Source: Nannocystis exedens
GTDB lineage: Bacteria > Myxococcota_A > Polyangia > Nannocystales > Nannocystaceae
NCBI RefSeq assembly: GCF_002343915.1
Contig: NZ_NETK01000001.1
Span: 10,440,001-10,504,000 of the forward strand
DNA length: 64,000 bases
Reading direction: 5' to 3'
Shown: one piece after another, positions 8,857 to 22,910 of the stretch
Layout of the letters: each line of letters starts with the position of its first letter
How positions within the stretch are numbered: position 1 is the stretch's first letter
Program-made: the position numbers and the translations under genes
The notes under the pieces: generated by a model
The model's input: the letters and a program-made list of their open reading frames with translations, nothing else
Told to the model about the DNA's origin: nothing
The model's database searches: none

Positions 8857-10186
8857 GAACTCGCTCGCTCACGTGATCGCGCTGGCCCCGGCCGCGCCGG
8901 CGCTCGGGGCCGTGATCATCGCCCTGGTGCTGGCGGCGCGGCTCGGCAGCGAGCGCCTGGTGGCGGCGGTGGCCCAGACGGCGATCGGCCTCGGCTTCCT
9001 CGGCCTGCTCGTCGGGCTGCTCGGCTGGTGGCTCGGGCCCGAAGGTCCGCTCGAGCTCGGGTTCGGCTCGTGGTACTCGGGCGCGGGCTACGACTTCCGC
9101 ATCGACCTGCTGGTCGACGGCCGCTCGGCGGCGGTGTCGGCCCTGGTGTCGCTGCTGCTGGCGGCGACCAGCCAGTTCTCGATCGCGTACCTGCACCGCG
9201 AGCCCGGCTTCAACCGGTTCTTCCTGCTGATGCTGGTGTTCGGCGCCGGGATGCAGACGCTGGTGCTGGCCGGCAACCTCGAGCTGCTGTTCGTCGGCTG
9301 GGAGATCGTCGGCATGACGTCGGTGCTGCTGGTCGGGTTCTTCCACGAGCGCCAGGGCCCGGTGAAGGCGGCGACCCGCGTGCTGGTGACGTACCGCCTG
9401 TGCGACATCGGCCTGCTGACCGCGGGGGTGTCGCTGCACCGCTGGCTGCACACGAGCGACTGGCTGGCGGCCGAACAGGCGGCGCTCTCGAACCCGTGGC
9501 CGTCGACGTTCGTCGGCCTGTCGCTGGTGTTCGCGGCCATGGGCAAGTCGGCCCAGTTCCCCCTGGGCGGCTGGCTGCCGCGGGCGATGGAGGGACCGAC
9601 GGCCTCCTCCGCGGTGTTCTACGGCAGCCTGTCGGTACACGCGGGGGTGTACCTGCTGCTGCGCGCGGCGCCGCTGCTCGAGCACTCGCTGGCGGCGCAG
9701 GCGATGATGATCGCGGTCGGGGCGATCACGGCGATCATCTCGGCGATGAGCAGCCAGGCCAGCCCGGACGCGAAGTCGGCGCTGTCGTACGCGACCGCCA
9801 GCCAGGTCGGGCTGATGTTCGTCGAGATCGGGTTCGGGCTGTACACGCTGGCGACGATCCACCTCGTCGCCCACGCGATGCTGCGCTACTACCAGTTCCT
9901 GCGCACGCCGTCGGCGCTGCAGGACGCGCTGGCCCGCCGGGCGGCGCTCGGCCGCACCGAGGCCGACGAGGGCGCGGTCCGCTGGGAGGCGCTGGGGCTG
10001 CGCACGCGCCGGTACGTGTACCGCCTGGCGATCGAGCGCTTCGACGTCGAGATCGCGCTCGAGCGCTACGTCGTGCGCCCGGTGATGGCGCTGTCGCGCC
10101 GGCTCGATCGGCTCGAGTCGCAGCTGCTGGCGCTGCACGGCGAGTCGGAGCGCAGGCCGCGTGAGACCGAGGGAGGCCGGCGATGA
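8846..10186 (+). CDS. dabB: NuoL-like membrane subunit, DabB type
   Basis: A 446-residue integral membrane protein of the complex I/Mrp antiporter family. It has about 12 hydrophobic segments and the conserved proton-path residues: Glu in FVGWEIVGM, Lys in MGKSAQFPLGGWLPRAMEGPT, His in SVHAGVY, Lys in PDAKSALSYATASQVGLM and His in HLVAHAML. The LRTPSALQD tail after the last conserved helix is like DabB. It directly follows dabA, and its own stop overlaps the next start (ATGA, 10183-10186). In the DAB model it forms the ion channel on which DabA sits. The C-terminal 90 residues are cytoplasmic and charged. Confidence 0.88.
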   Translation: MLDSNSLAHVIALAPAAPALGAVIIALVLAARLGSERLVAAVAQTAIGLGFLGLLVGLLGWWLGPEGPLELGFGSWYSGAGYDFRIDLLVDGRSAAVSALVSLLLAATSQFSIAYLHREPGFNRFFLLMLVFGAGMQTLVLAGNLELLFVGWEIVGMTSVLLVGFFHERQGPVKAATRVLVTYRLCDIGLLTAGVSLHRWLHTSDWLAAEQAALSNPWPSTFVGLSLVFAAMGKSAQFPLGGWLPRAMEGPTASSAVFYGSLSVHAGVYLLLRAAPLLEHSLAAQAMMIAVGAITAIISAMSSQASPDAKSALSYATASQVGLMFVEIGFGLYTLATIHLVAHAMLRYYQFLRTPSALQDALARRAALGRTEADEGAVRWEALGLRTRRYVYRLAIERFDVEIALERYVVRPVMALSRRLDRLESQLLALHGESERRPRETEGGRR

Positions 10187-11664
10187 GCGCGTGGGTGCAG
10201 TACTCGCTGATCTTCCTGTGGCTGGCGCCGCTGCTGGCGGCGGCGGCGCTGCGCTGGGGCGTGCGCGGGGCGACCAAGCAGCGCGCGCTGTCGCTGGGCT
10301 TCGCGCTGCCGATCTTCCTGGTCGCGTGCGCGCTGTTCGTCCACGAGGGCACGCGCCACGCGTACAAGGAAGATCACCTCGAGCAGGGCATGGGCTGGCT
10401 GCACAGCCACTTCGCGGTCGACGGCCTCAACGCGGTACTGCTGCCGCTGACGGCCGGTTTGACGCTGGTGGCGCTGCTGATGACGCCGCGCGCCGAGATG
10501 CGCGCGGGACTGGCGGCGAAGATCATGGTGGTCGAGGGGGCGCTGATGGGCAGCTTCCTCGCGCTCGACGCCGGGCTGCTGTCGTTCTTCGTGGTGCTGT
10601 CGCTGCTGCCGCTGTGGTTCGACGCGAAGCACCGCGGGTCGCGGCCGCTGCAGGTGATCATGAAGTCGCTGGTGGCGGCGACGACGCTGGCGCTGACGGT
10701 GGCGATGATCGGGCTGGCGTTCGAGGCGTCGGCCGCAGGGGTGAAGAACCCGCTCGACCTGGTCGCGCTGGCGAACAGCCCGTACACGCCGTCGCCGTGG
10801 ATCGGGACGCTGGTGCTGGCGGTGGCGCTGCTTCGCATGGGGATCGTGCCGCTGCACCTGTGGATCCCGGCGACGGCGCAGCACAGCACGCCGCACCTGG
10901 CCCTTGTGACATGTCTGACGCCGGTCGGGTCGTTCATGCTGGCCCGCCTGGCGCTGGCGATCTTCCCGCGCGTGCTCGGGCCGGCGGCGCCGCTGCTGAT
11001 GGCGGTGGGGGTGTTCACGGCCCTGTACGGGGCGTTCCTGGCGGTGGGCCAGTTCGACCTGCGCCGGATCGTGGCGTGGTTCTGGGTCTCGCAGTCGGGG
11101 CTGGTGCTGGCCGGCTTCGCCGGGCTCGACGACGCGAGCGTGTCGGGGGCGCTGCTGCAGGCGATGTCGACGGTGGTCGAGTGCGGCGGGCTGATGCTGC
11201 TGACGCTGGCGGTCGAGGTGCGCGCGAACACGACGGACCTGCGCAAGCTCGGCGGGCTGGCCCACAACGCGCCGCGCATGGCGACCGCCTACTTGATCCT
11301 GGCGGCGGCGGCGGTCGGGTTCCCGGGCACGATCTCGTTCGTGGCGGAGGACCTGGTGGGCCAGGGGCTCCTGCGCGACCACCCGTTCGTGGTCGGGCTC
11401 CTGTTCATCGTCACGGCGGTCAACGGGATCACGCTGTGGCGCGCGTTCAAGCGCACGTTCCTCGGGCCGCCGTCGCCCCACGCGGACGACCTGCGCGGGT
11501 TCGAAGACCTGCGCCGCTGGGAGTCGTACGCGATCGCAGGGATGATCGGGACGCTGCTGCTCGGCGGGTTCTTGCCGGAGCCGCTGCTGGCGGTCCGGCG
11601 CGGGGTGGTCGACACGATCGGGCGCATCGAGGCGCCGGCGCAGGTCGAGGCGAGCGGGCACTGA
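10183..11664 (+). CDS. Second NuoM/NuoN-like membrane subunit of the DAB operon
   Basis: A 493-residue membrane protein with 13-14 hydrophobic segments, overlapping dabB by 4 bp (ATGA). It is a proton-pumping-type NADH dehydrogenase subunit: it keeps PLHLWIPATAQHSTPHLAL, a RRIVAWFWVSQSGLVLAG helix and a GFPGTISFVAEDLV helix, which match NuoM/NuoN antiporter helices. Most described DAB loci have one such subunit, so a second one coupled this tightly is notable. No other complex I genes (NuoB-I) are nearby, so it is not part of a respiratory NDH-1 cluster. The ATGA overlap implies a fixed stoichiometry with DabB. Confidence 0.82.
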   Translation: MSAWVQYSLIFLWLAPLLAAAALRWGVRGATKQRALSLGFALPIFLVACALFVHEGTRHAYKEDHLEQGMGWLHSHFAVDGLNAVLLPLTAGLTLVALLMTPRAEMRAGLAAKIMVVEGALMGSFLALDAGLLSFFVVLSLLPLWFDAKHRGSRPLQVIMKSLVAATTLALTVAMIGLAFEASAAGVKNPLDLVALANSPYTPSPWIGTLVLAVALLRMGIVPLHLWIPATAQHSTPHLALVTCLTPVGSFMLARLALAIFPRVLGPAAPLLMAVGVFTALYGAFLAVGQFDLRRIVAWFWVSQSGLVLAGFAGLDDASVSGALLQAMSTVVECGGLMLLTLAVEVRANTTDLRKLGGLAHNAPRMATAYLILAAAAVGFPGTISFVAEDLVGQGLLRDHPFVVGLLFIVTAVNGITLWRAFKRTFLGPPSPHADDLRGFEDLRRWESYAIAGMIGTLLLGGFLPEPLLAVRRGVVDTIGRIEAPAQVEASGH

Positions 11665-12161
11665 CGCGTGCGAGCGCGCGGGAGGCGGCCCTCGTTCACA
11701 TCGTCGGCTTCGCGATCGATCGCATCCTTTTCCAGTCTCGAGGTCACGCGCCCCCGGGGGGCCTGCGTCGGCCTGGAGCGCGAGGGGCAGCGTCGACGCG
11801 ATCGATGCCTGCGGTGATGAGCTGTCTCAAAGGTCATGTCGACAATGTAGGCGCAAGCAGTAAAGGGTGGCGCGAGAAATGGTCGCTCGACGCGCCGGCG
11901 CTGCCACCGACCTTCGCGTTCACGGCGAGGCGCGCGCGCCGTCGAGGGCGACGCGCCGGATCACTTTCCATCTGCGCGGCCTCCGCTTCGCTTCGCCGAA
12001 AAAATAACACCTGCTGCACGGGTCGGGCAGGGGATCGCGGCCGTGGAGCGGCGCAAGCGGGCCGGCTTCGACCTGTGACGCCGCCGCGTCGCGCTCGGGA
12101 CACGCCCGAGGAGCGGCGCAAACTGGGGTTGCCGCGACGTGACGCGGCAAGGACGAGCAGT
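11665..12161. other. Gene-free stretch between DAB operon and lipoprotein gene
   Basis: No reading frame here looks like a protein on either strand. The region holds two 14-bp units (11819, 11833), an A-rich patch at about 11998-12007 and otherwise GC-rich DNA. The promoter of the next gene should lie here, but I cannot place it. Confidence 0.5.
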
Positions 12162-12980
12162 ATGGGTATGTCGAGCGTATTTCGTAATCTGTGGATCGGC
12201 GCGGTCGTCGTCGTCGGCGGCTGCCATCAAGAGGGCGACTCCGCGGTATTGCGATTCATCACCTCGTCGGGCGGCGACGAATCCGTGGACGAGGGCGGGG
12301 ACGAGGGCGGTGAGAAGGGCGGCGGCGGGGATTCGGTGTGTGGCTATCGCACGCAGACCCAGGGCGGCTGGTCGAGCACGTGCAGCGGCGACAATCCGGG
12401 CTGCACGCGCGACGAGTACTTCGATCACGTCTTCCCGGGCCCCGACCACCTCGTGATCGGCTGCGGCTCGAACACGGCGACCTTCATCAACTCGGTCGCC
12501 GTCCGCGAGGCGCTGCCGGCCGGCGGCCAGGCGCGCGCGCTCACGAAGGACGAGATGACGCACTTCGACGGCGAAGACGACCCGCAGCTCGGCACGGTGC
12601 TGGCCGGGCAGGCGCTGGCGCTGAGCCTCAACGTCGGCTTCAGTTGGGTGGAGGCGTTCGTCGCCCAGGATCTGCCCCCGTTCGCCTCGCTCCTGATCGC
12701 TGACAAGCACAGCCCGTGCCACGGGATGTCGGTGCAAGAGGCGCTCGACGAGGTCAACGCCGCGCTCGGCGACTGCGGCTCGATCCTGACGCCGGAGGAG
12801 GCCAACACCTGCGCGACCCGGATCAACGAGTCGCTGGTCGACGGCGAGCCGGAGTGCAGCACCTGGTACAGGTTCCCGCTGGACTCCCGCCTGCCGCTGA
12901 CCGTCGTGCCGTCGAGCGACCTGGAGGACCAGAGGGACCGTCGGTCCGGCGCGCCGGCGCTGCGCGCCGCGGCGAGGTGA
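12162..12980 (+). CDS. Predicted lipoprotein of unknown function, Cys-rich
   Basis: A 272-residue protein starting MGMSSVFRN, with lipobox VVGGC (Cys21). A second ATG at 12168 would give the same mature protein. After the Cys comes an acidic, Gly-rich linker (about residues 35-60) and then a folded part with CGYRTQTQGGWSS, GCTRDEYFDHVFPG and several Cys pairs (for example CSTWYRFPL near the end). The pattern, a lipobox followed by an acidic linker and a Cys-rich globular domain, is common in myxobacteria, but I do not recognise the family. The last 25 or so residues are Arg-rich and may be beyond the native fold. No operon partner. Confidence 0.65.
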   Translation: MGMSSVFRNLWIGAVVVVGGCHQEGDSAVLRFITSSGGDESVDEGGDEGGEKGGGGDSVCGYRTQTQGGWSSTCSGDNPGCTRDEYFDHVFPGPDHLVIGCGSNTATFINSVAVREALPAGGQARALTKDEMTHFDGEDDPQLGTVLAGQALALSLNVGFSWVEAFVAQDLPPFASLLIADKHSPCHGMSVQEALDEVNAALGDCGSILTPEEANTCATRINESLVDGEPECSTWYRFPLDSRLPLTVVPSSDLEDQRDRRSGAPALRAAAR

Positions 12981-13171
12981 CGCGAGCAGCCGTCGCCCGT
13001 CCCCCGCGTGCCGCGTCGGACTCGCGCCGTCGAGCATGCCCATCGAGCATGCTCCCGCCTCGTCCGACGCGGCCGCCCCGGCGTGCCTCTGGGACGGATC
13101 CGCGGCGGCTCATGAGGCGTGGGCCCGCGGCCGCGGCACGGCGCCGGCGAAGCGGGTGGGCGGCCACTCGG

Positions 13172-13248
13172 GACATGCCGCGAGGGACATGCGCTTCAGC
13201 GCATGTCCTTGGTAGCATGTCCTTGGGGACATGCTGCAAGGGACACGC
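13172..13248. repeat. 14-bp-period hairpin array, six units
   Basis: Units start at 13172, 13186, 13200, 13214, 13228 and 13242, exactly 14 bp apart. Neighbours pair perfectly: GGACATGCGC with GCGCATGTCC (loop of 4, 13185-13208), and AGCATGTCC with GGACATGCT (loop of 4, 13214-13235). The array ends directly at the stop codon of the minus-strand gene (13249). It is a clear example of the family and a likely terminator for that gene. The stretch 12981-13171 before it holds no gene. Confidence 0.75.
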
Positions 13249-17485
<4,237 letters not shown>

Positions 17486-17848
17486 GACGATACGGCAGTT
17501 GCCCGCGGCGGGCACGTGATCTGCGCGAGAAAAAGCCTGTGCGCTAGTGTTTCTGCGCAACGAACGGCAAGGCCGAGGTCTGTAGACCCCGGTTTCGGCG
17601 CGGCTCGCCCCTGAGGGCACAAAAACGCGCAGAACGCCGTTTATTGTGCGTTTCGTCCGCTCAGGGTCTGCCCGCGAGGGGTTGGATCAGAGCCTCGGGG
17701 AGCGGAGCATTTTCCGCTGCACTTCGGCACAACGCCAGCGCGTCTCCCCCAGCCGCGCCTGGCCCTGAGCGGCGCGACGCGAACGCCTCGCCCGGCACGT
17801 ACGCCGGCCGGGGCTCGCGCCACCGGACTCGTACCACGCAGGACCCTC
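17486..17848. promoter_or_regulatory. Divergent promoter region thiC / DUF4215 lipoprotein
   Basis: No gene. It separates the thiC riboswitch (minus) from the lipoprotein gene (plus). Around 17618-17655 lies an AT-richer stretch with a partly inverted repeat (AACGCGCAGAACG and TTATTGTGCGTTT), the only visible candidate for a promoter or operator. I cannot assign -35/-10 hexamers with confidence. Confidence 0.4.
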
Positions 17849-19402
17849 ATGCAGCCCCACAAGCACGCTCTCATCTCCCTCTGCGCGACCGCCGTGGCCC
17901 TCACCCTCAGCGGGTGCGGGACCACCGACTCGCCCGGCCAGGACACCGACGGCGACCCGTCGACGTCGACCGGCGCGACCACCGACGCGCCGACCGGCAC
18001 GGTCAGCGTGACGGAGGGCGGCCCGCCCTCGTGCGGCGACGGCGTGCAGGACGCCGGCGAGGAGTGCGACGACGGCGCGGACAACGGGGCCGATCGCCCC
18101 TGCACCCCGAACTGCACCAAGGTGGCCTGCGGCGACGGCTTCCAGGGCCCCGGGGAGGGCTGCGACGACGGCAACACGCTCGACGGCGACTCGTGTACGA
18201 GCGCCTGCCAGGCCGCCGGCTGCGGCGACGGGGTGGTCAGCGTCGGCGAAGAGTGCGACGACATGAACACCGACAACAGCGACGGCTGCCTCAACAGCTG
18301 TCAGCTGGCCAGCTGCGGCGACGGCTACGTGTACACCGGCACCGAGCCGTGCGACGACGGCGACGACGACAACAGCGACGGCTGCCTCGACACCTGCGAG
18401 GTCGCCAAGTGCGGCGACGGCTTCGTCCGCGAGGGCGTCGAGGTGTGCGACGACGGCGACGGCGACAACGGCAACGACTGCCTCAACAACTGCCAGGTCG
18501 CGCGCTGCGGCGACGGCTTCGTCCACGAGGGCGTCGAGGCCTGCGACGACGGCAACGAGATCGACAACGACCTCTGCAAGAACGACTGCGTCGCGCCGGC
18601 CAACTGCCTCGACGGCGAGCAGAACGGCGGCGAGAGCGACGTCGACTGCGGCGGCCTGCACTGCTTCGGCTGCCTCGACGAGCAGTCCTGCGCCAAGAAC
18701 GCCGACTGCATGTCGAACTACTGCCACGAGGGCCTGTGCGTGACGCCCCACCACTGCCGCGACATCCGCGACCTCGGGCTCGAGTCCGAGGACGGGGTCT
18801 ACGGCATCGACCCCGACGGCCAGGACGGACCGCTGCCGCCGGCGCAGGTGTTCTGCGAGATGACGTTCAACGGCGGCGGCTGGCAGGCCGTGTACAACAT
18901 GATGGACAAGCCGATCGGCGAGGCCGCGGCGCAGGCGATGCTCGACAGCCTGATCGTCAACGCGCCCGCCGGCCCGGTGCTGCCCGACTCGAACAGCCCG
19001 GCGATCCTCACCGAGGGCCTCGTCCTGGCCGACTTCACCGAGGCGGTGTTCGGCTGGGCGCCGACCAGCGGCAGCGACGTGGCCCGCTACGGCCGGCTCG
19101 AGTCACAGGCCGGCCTGTCCGGGGTGTGCTACCTCGACGGCTTCTGCGGCGCGGGGGTCGAGGTCGGCGACTTCGACATCGTCCCGACCGGCAACACCCG
19201 CACGCTCCGCACCGGCGACGACGACGACTTCCCCCACGTCGGCCTCGGCTACGACGAGCAGATCATGCTGTGGGGCTACGACCGCCAGGCGTCGATCTTC
19301 AGCAACTGGGCCAACTGGAACGACCAGGGCATGTGCTGCAAGGCCGGCAACATCGAGGCGATCGAGGTGCCGGGCTGGCGCTACACGATCTACGTGCGCT
19401 GA
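17849..19402 (+). CDS. DUF4215 Cys-rich repeat lipoprotein with fibrinogen-like C-terminus
   Basis: A 517-residue lipoprotein: signal peptide ending TLSGC (Cys23), a Thr/Ser/Asp linker to about residue 55, then seven to eight repeats of the CGDGxxxxxEECDDGN...DGCxxxC type (DUF4215) to about residue 250. These repeats are typical of myxobacterial surface proteins. [14 protein letters not shown] module follows, then from about residue 300 a fibrinogen-C-terminal-like domain: CRDIRDLG...[10 protein letters not shown]...[17 protein letters not shown], ending WRYTIYVR. Fibrinogen-like domains bind carbohydrates or proteins, so this is probably a surface recognition or adhesion protein. The stop is followed at once by a hairpin array. 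Confidence 0.85.
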   Translation: MQPHKHALISLCATAVALTLSGCGTTDSPGQDTDGDPSTSTGATTDAPTGTVSVTEGGPPSCGDGVQDAGEECDDGADNGADRPCTPNCTKVACGDGFQGPGEGCDDGNTLDGDSCTSACQAAGCGDGVVSVGEECDDMNTDNSDGCLNSCQLASCGDGYVYTGTEPCDDGDDDNSDGCLDTCEVAKCGDGFVREGVEVCDDGDGDNGNDCLNNCQVARCGDGFVHEGVEACDDGNEIDNDLCKNDCVAPANCLDGEQNGGESDVDCGGLHCFGCLDEQSCAKNADCMSNYCHEGLCVTPHHCRDIRDLGLESEDGVYGIDPDGQDGPLPPAQVFCEMTFNGGGWQAVYNMMDKPIGEAAAQAMLDSLIVNAPAGPVLPDSNSPAILTEGLVLADFTEAVFGWAPTSGSDVARYGRLESQAGLSGVCYLDGFCGAGVEVGDFDIVPTGNTRTLRTGDDDDFPHVGLGYDEQIMLWGYDRQASIFSNWANWNDQGMCCKAGNIEAIEVPGWRYTIYVR

Positions 19403-19450
19403 CACCTGGCTTCGAGGGCATGTGCTTTCAGACCTGTCTGAAAGCACATC
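19403..19450. terminator. Bidirectional terminator made of 14-bp units with a perfect 13-bp stem
   Basis: The whole gap between two convergent genes is four 14-bp units (19403, 19417, 19431, 19445). ATGTGCTTTCAGA and TCTGAAAGCACAT form a perfect 13-bp stem with loop CCTG (19420-19449). Spacer bases of neighbouring units are complementary to each other, which is evidence for an RNA or cruciform structure and not only a spaced core motif. Confidence 0.8.
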
Positions 19451-20938
<1,488 letters not shown>

Positions 20939-20953
20939 CACGGACGGCGTCGC

Positions 20954-20986
20954 GGCCTGTCTCTGGGGACAGGCCGACTGGAAGGC
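20954..20986. repeat. 14-bp units between the STAS and kinase genes
   Basis: Units at 20954 (GGCCTG) and 20968 (GACAGG). GGCCTGTC and GACAGGCC form a perfect 8-bp stem with a 6-base loop (20954-20975). The hairpin sits in the short intergenic gap of a two-gene operon, so it may reduce read-through to the kinase. Confidence 0.55.
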
Positions 20987-22822
20987 TCAGGCGCGCGGGT
21001 TGACGAGGGCGCTGGCGAGGGCGTCGCCGAGGCTGTCGATGTGCTCGCCGGCGAGCGCGTGGACCAGGGTCGCCGGGGCGGCGGAGAAGATGACGCTGGC
21101 GCCGCGGGCGACCAGGCCGCGGGCGGCCTCGTGGACGACCGTGGCGGTGCCGGGGTCGACGCCGGTGACGCCGGTGAAGTCGAGGATCAGCGTCCGCGGG
21201 CCGCGGGGGACCTCGGCGGCGACCTCGGCCAGCTGCTGGGCGCGCGCGTCGTCGAGGGCGCCGGTGACCGGGATGACGGCGAGCTCGTCGACGATCGCCA
21301 GCACGGGCACGGCGCGGCGGGCGAGCAGGGCGCCCTGGCGCTCGAGCAGGACGTCGCGGCTCTCGAGCCGCTGGCGCTCGGCGCGAGCGTCCTCGGAGGT
21401 GTCGAGGAGGACGGCGACGGCCTTGCCGGTGACGCCGACGAGCGGGGCGGCGAACACGGCGAGGGCCGGCTCGCCGACGAGGTCGCGGCGCAGCTCGGCG
21501 CTGGCGCCGACGGCGTCGGCGAGGGCGCTGGCGACGGGGACGTGAGCGCCGCCGGTCAGGCCGAGCGCCGACCAGCGCGAGTTGCCCTGCAGCGCCTCGC
21601 CGGTGCCGACCACGGCGGCGACGGGGAGCGCCTCCAGGCCGGCCAAGTCGCCGGTGGGGGCGGCGGCGGCGGCCTCGGCGAGCAGCGCCCGACCGGCCAG
21701 GCTGACCGCGGCGGGGCCCGCCAGGGCGGCGTAGAGGCGGCGCAGCGCGGTCGGCAGCGGGCGCGGCGACGACCAGCCCAGCTCGAGCAGGGCGACCTCG
21801 CGGCCGCCCCAGGCCAGCGGCAGCAGCAGCGTGGCCCCGAGCGCGGCCCCGTCGGGGCCGGTCGGCTCGGACACCCGGGGGGTCGGCGCGCCGGGCTCGA
21901 TCTCCGTCGGGGTGTCCGAACGGACCTGTTCGAACAGCCATGGCTCATTGGCCCTGGTGAAAAGACCAGCCAGGTCGGCGAGCGGGCGGGTGGCCCGCTC
22001 GCCGCCGGCGCGCAGGACCAGCCGCGTCGGGTCGGCCGGGTCGCGCAGCCACAGCGCGGCGCTCGAGGCGTCGATCGCCTGGGCCGGCTCGGCCAGGGCC
22101 GCCAGCGTCTCGTCGAGGGTCGCGGCCTCGGCGAGCGCGAGCGCGGCGACGTACATGGTGTTGGCCTCGTCGATGGCGCGCTGGTGGTCGCGCAGGGCGT
22201 CGCGGGCGACCAGCAGCGAGGCGACGGCGGCGCCGAGCATGTCGTAGACGAGCCGCTCGCGCGGGCTCGGGATGTGGACGATCTTCCACGACAGCACCAG
22301 CACGCCGGGCCAGCGGGGGTCGGGTCCGCCGGTGGTGAGCGGCAGGACGACCAGGGCCTGGGCGCTGCGCTCGCCCGGATGGGCGCCGGGGCGCGGGTCG
22401 GCCGACAGGTCGTGCAGCACCAGCGCCTGCCGCGGCGCCGCCAGCCAGCGGGCCAGCACCGGGTGGTCGGCGAGCGCGAACGGCCGGCCGAGCAGCGGAT
22501 CGGTGGCGGGGCAGATGCCGGCCTGCCACACGCTCGACAGCTCGGCGTGGGTGGGCACGCCGGCGTCGGTCTGCGCCGGGCGCGGGCCGCTGCGGTCGAT
22601 GAAGCGCGGGTCGTGCGGGCCGAGGTCGCCGGGGTCGTCGCGCAGGGTGTAGAAGCGGATCAGCGACGGGCCGTAGCTGCTCACCGCGGAGGCGACCGCG
22701 CGCAGGACGGCGTCGTCGGTGTCGGCCTCGACGAGGGCGAGGAGGGCCCGGGCGAAGGTCGTGGCCAGTTCCACGCCCTGGGGGCCGTGGAAACCTGCTT
22801 CGGCGCGCGGGTCTGGGATCAT
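20987..22822 (-). CDS. GAF-like sensor protein with C-terminal STAS domain
   Basis: A 611-residue cytoplasmic protein with no membrane segment. The N-terminal 200 residues resemble a GAF domain (LVLSWKIVHIPSPRERLVYDML), followed by a helix and a second GAF-like region around 215-380 (ALAEAATLDETLAALAEPAQ, LLLPLAWGGREVALLELGW). The last 110 residues are a STAS domain like RsbR/RsbS: VPVLAIVDELAVIPVTGALDDARAQQL ... TLILDFTGVTGVDPGTATVV. In RsbR-type proteins the acceptor Ser/Thr in this motif is phosphorylated by a partner kinase; here it lies in the DFTGVTGVD stretch. The kinase gene follows 49 bp later, which supports a partner-switch or stressosome-like module. Four 14-bp units (21909-21964) lie in frame. 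Confidence 0.75.
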   Translation of the reverse strand: MIPDPRAEAGFHGPQGVELATTFARALLALVEADTDDAVLRAVASAVSSYGPSLIRFYTLRDDPGDLGPHDPRFIDRSGPRPAQTDAGVPTHAELSSVWQAGICPATDPLLGRPFALADHPVLARWLAAPRQALVLHDLSADPRPGAHPGERSAQALVVLPLTTGGPDPRWPGVLVLSWKIVHIPSPRERLVYDMLGAAVASLLVARDALRDHQRAIDEANTMYVAALALAEAATLDETLAALAEPAQAIDASSAALWLRDPADPTRLVLRAGGERATRPLADLAGLFTRANEPWLFEQVRSDTPTEIEPGAPTPRVSEPTGPDGAALGATLLLPLAWGGREVALLELGWSSPRPLPTALRRLYAALAGPAAVSLAGRALLAEAAAAAPTGDLAGLEALPVAAVVGTGEALQGNSRWSALGLTGGAHVPVASALADAVGASAELRRDLVGEPALAVFAAPLVGVTGKAVAVLLDTSEDARAERQRLESRDVLLERQGALLARRAVPVLAIVDELAVIPVTGALDDARAQQLAEVAAEVPRGPRTLILDFTGVTGVDPGTATVVHEAARGLVARGASVIFSAAPATLVHALAGEHIDSLGDALASALVNPRA

Positions 22823-22910
22823 GAGCCGCTAGAGACGATGAGCCGAGCGGCCGCCGAGTACAAGCGCTTTCTGTGGCGGGGACGCCCGCACCCGCGCTAT
22901 AGCGGGTGGT

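Noticed and set aside
8846-11664. Respiratory complex I (nuo) fragment
   Set aside because: No nuoA-I or nuoJ/K genes are nearby and the pair follows dabA directly, so a DAB-type complex explains them better.
11665-12161. Small minus-strand gene (95 codons) in the gap after the DAB operon
   Set aside because: Arg/Ala/Ser-rich composition, no ribosome site and no recognisable motif; more likely random open frame in GC-rich DNA.
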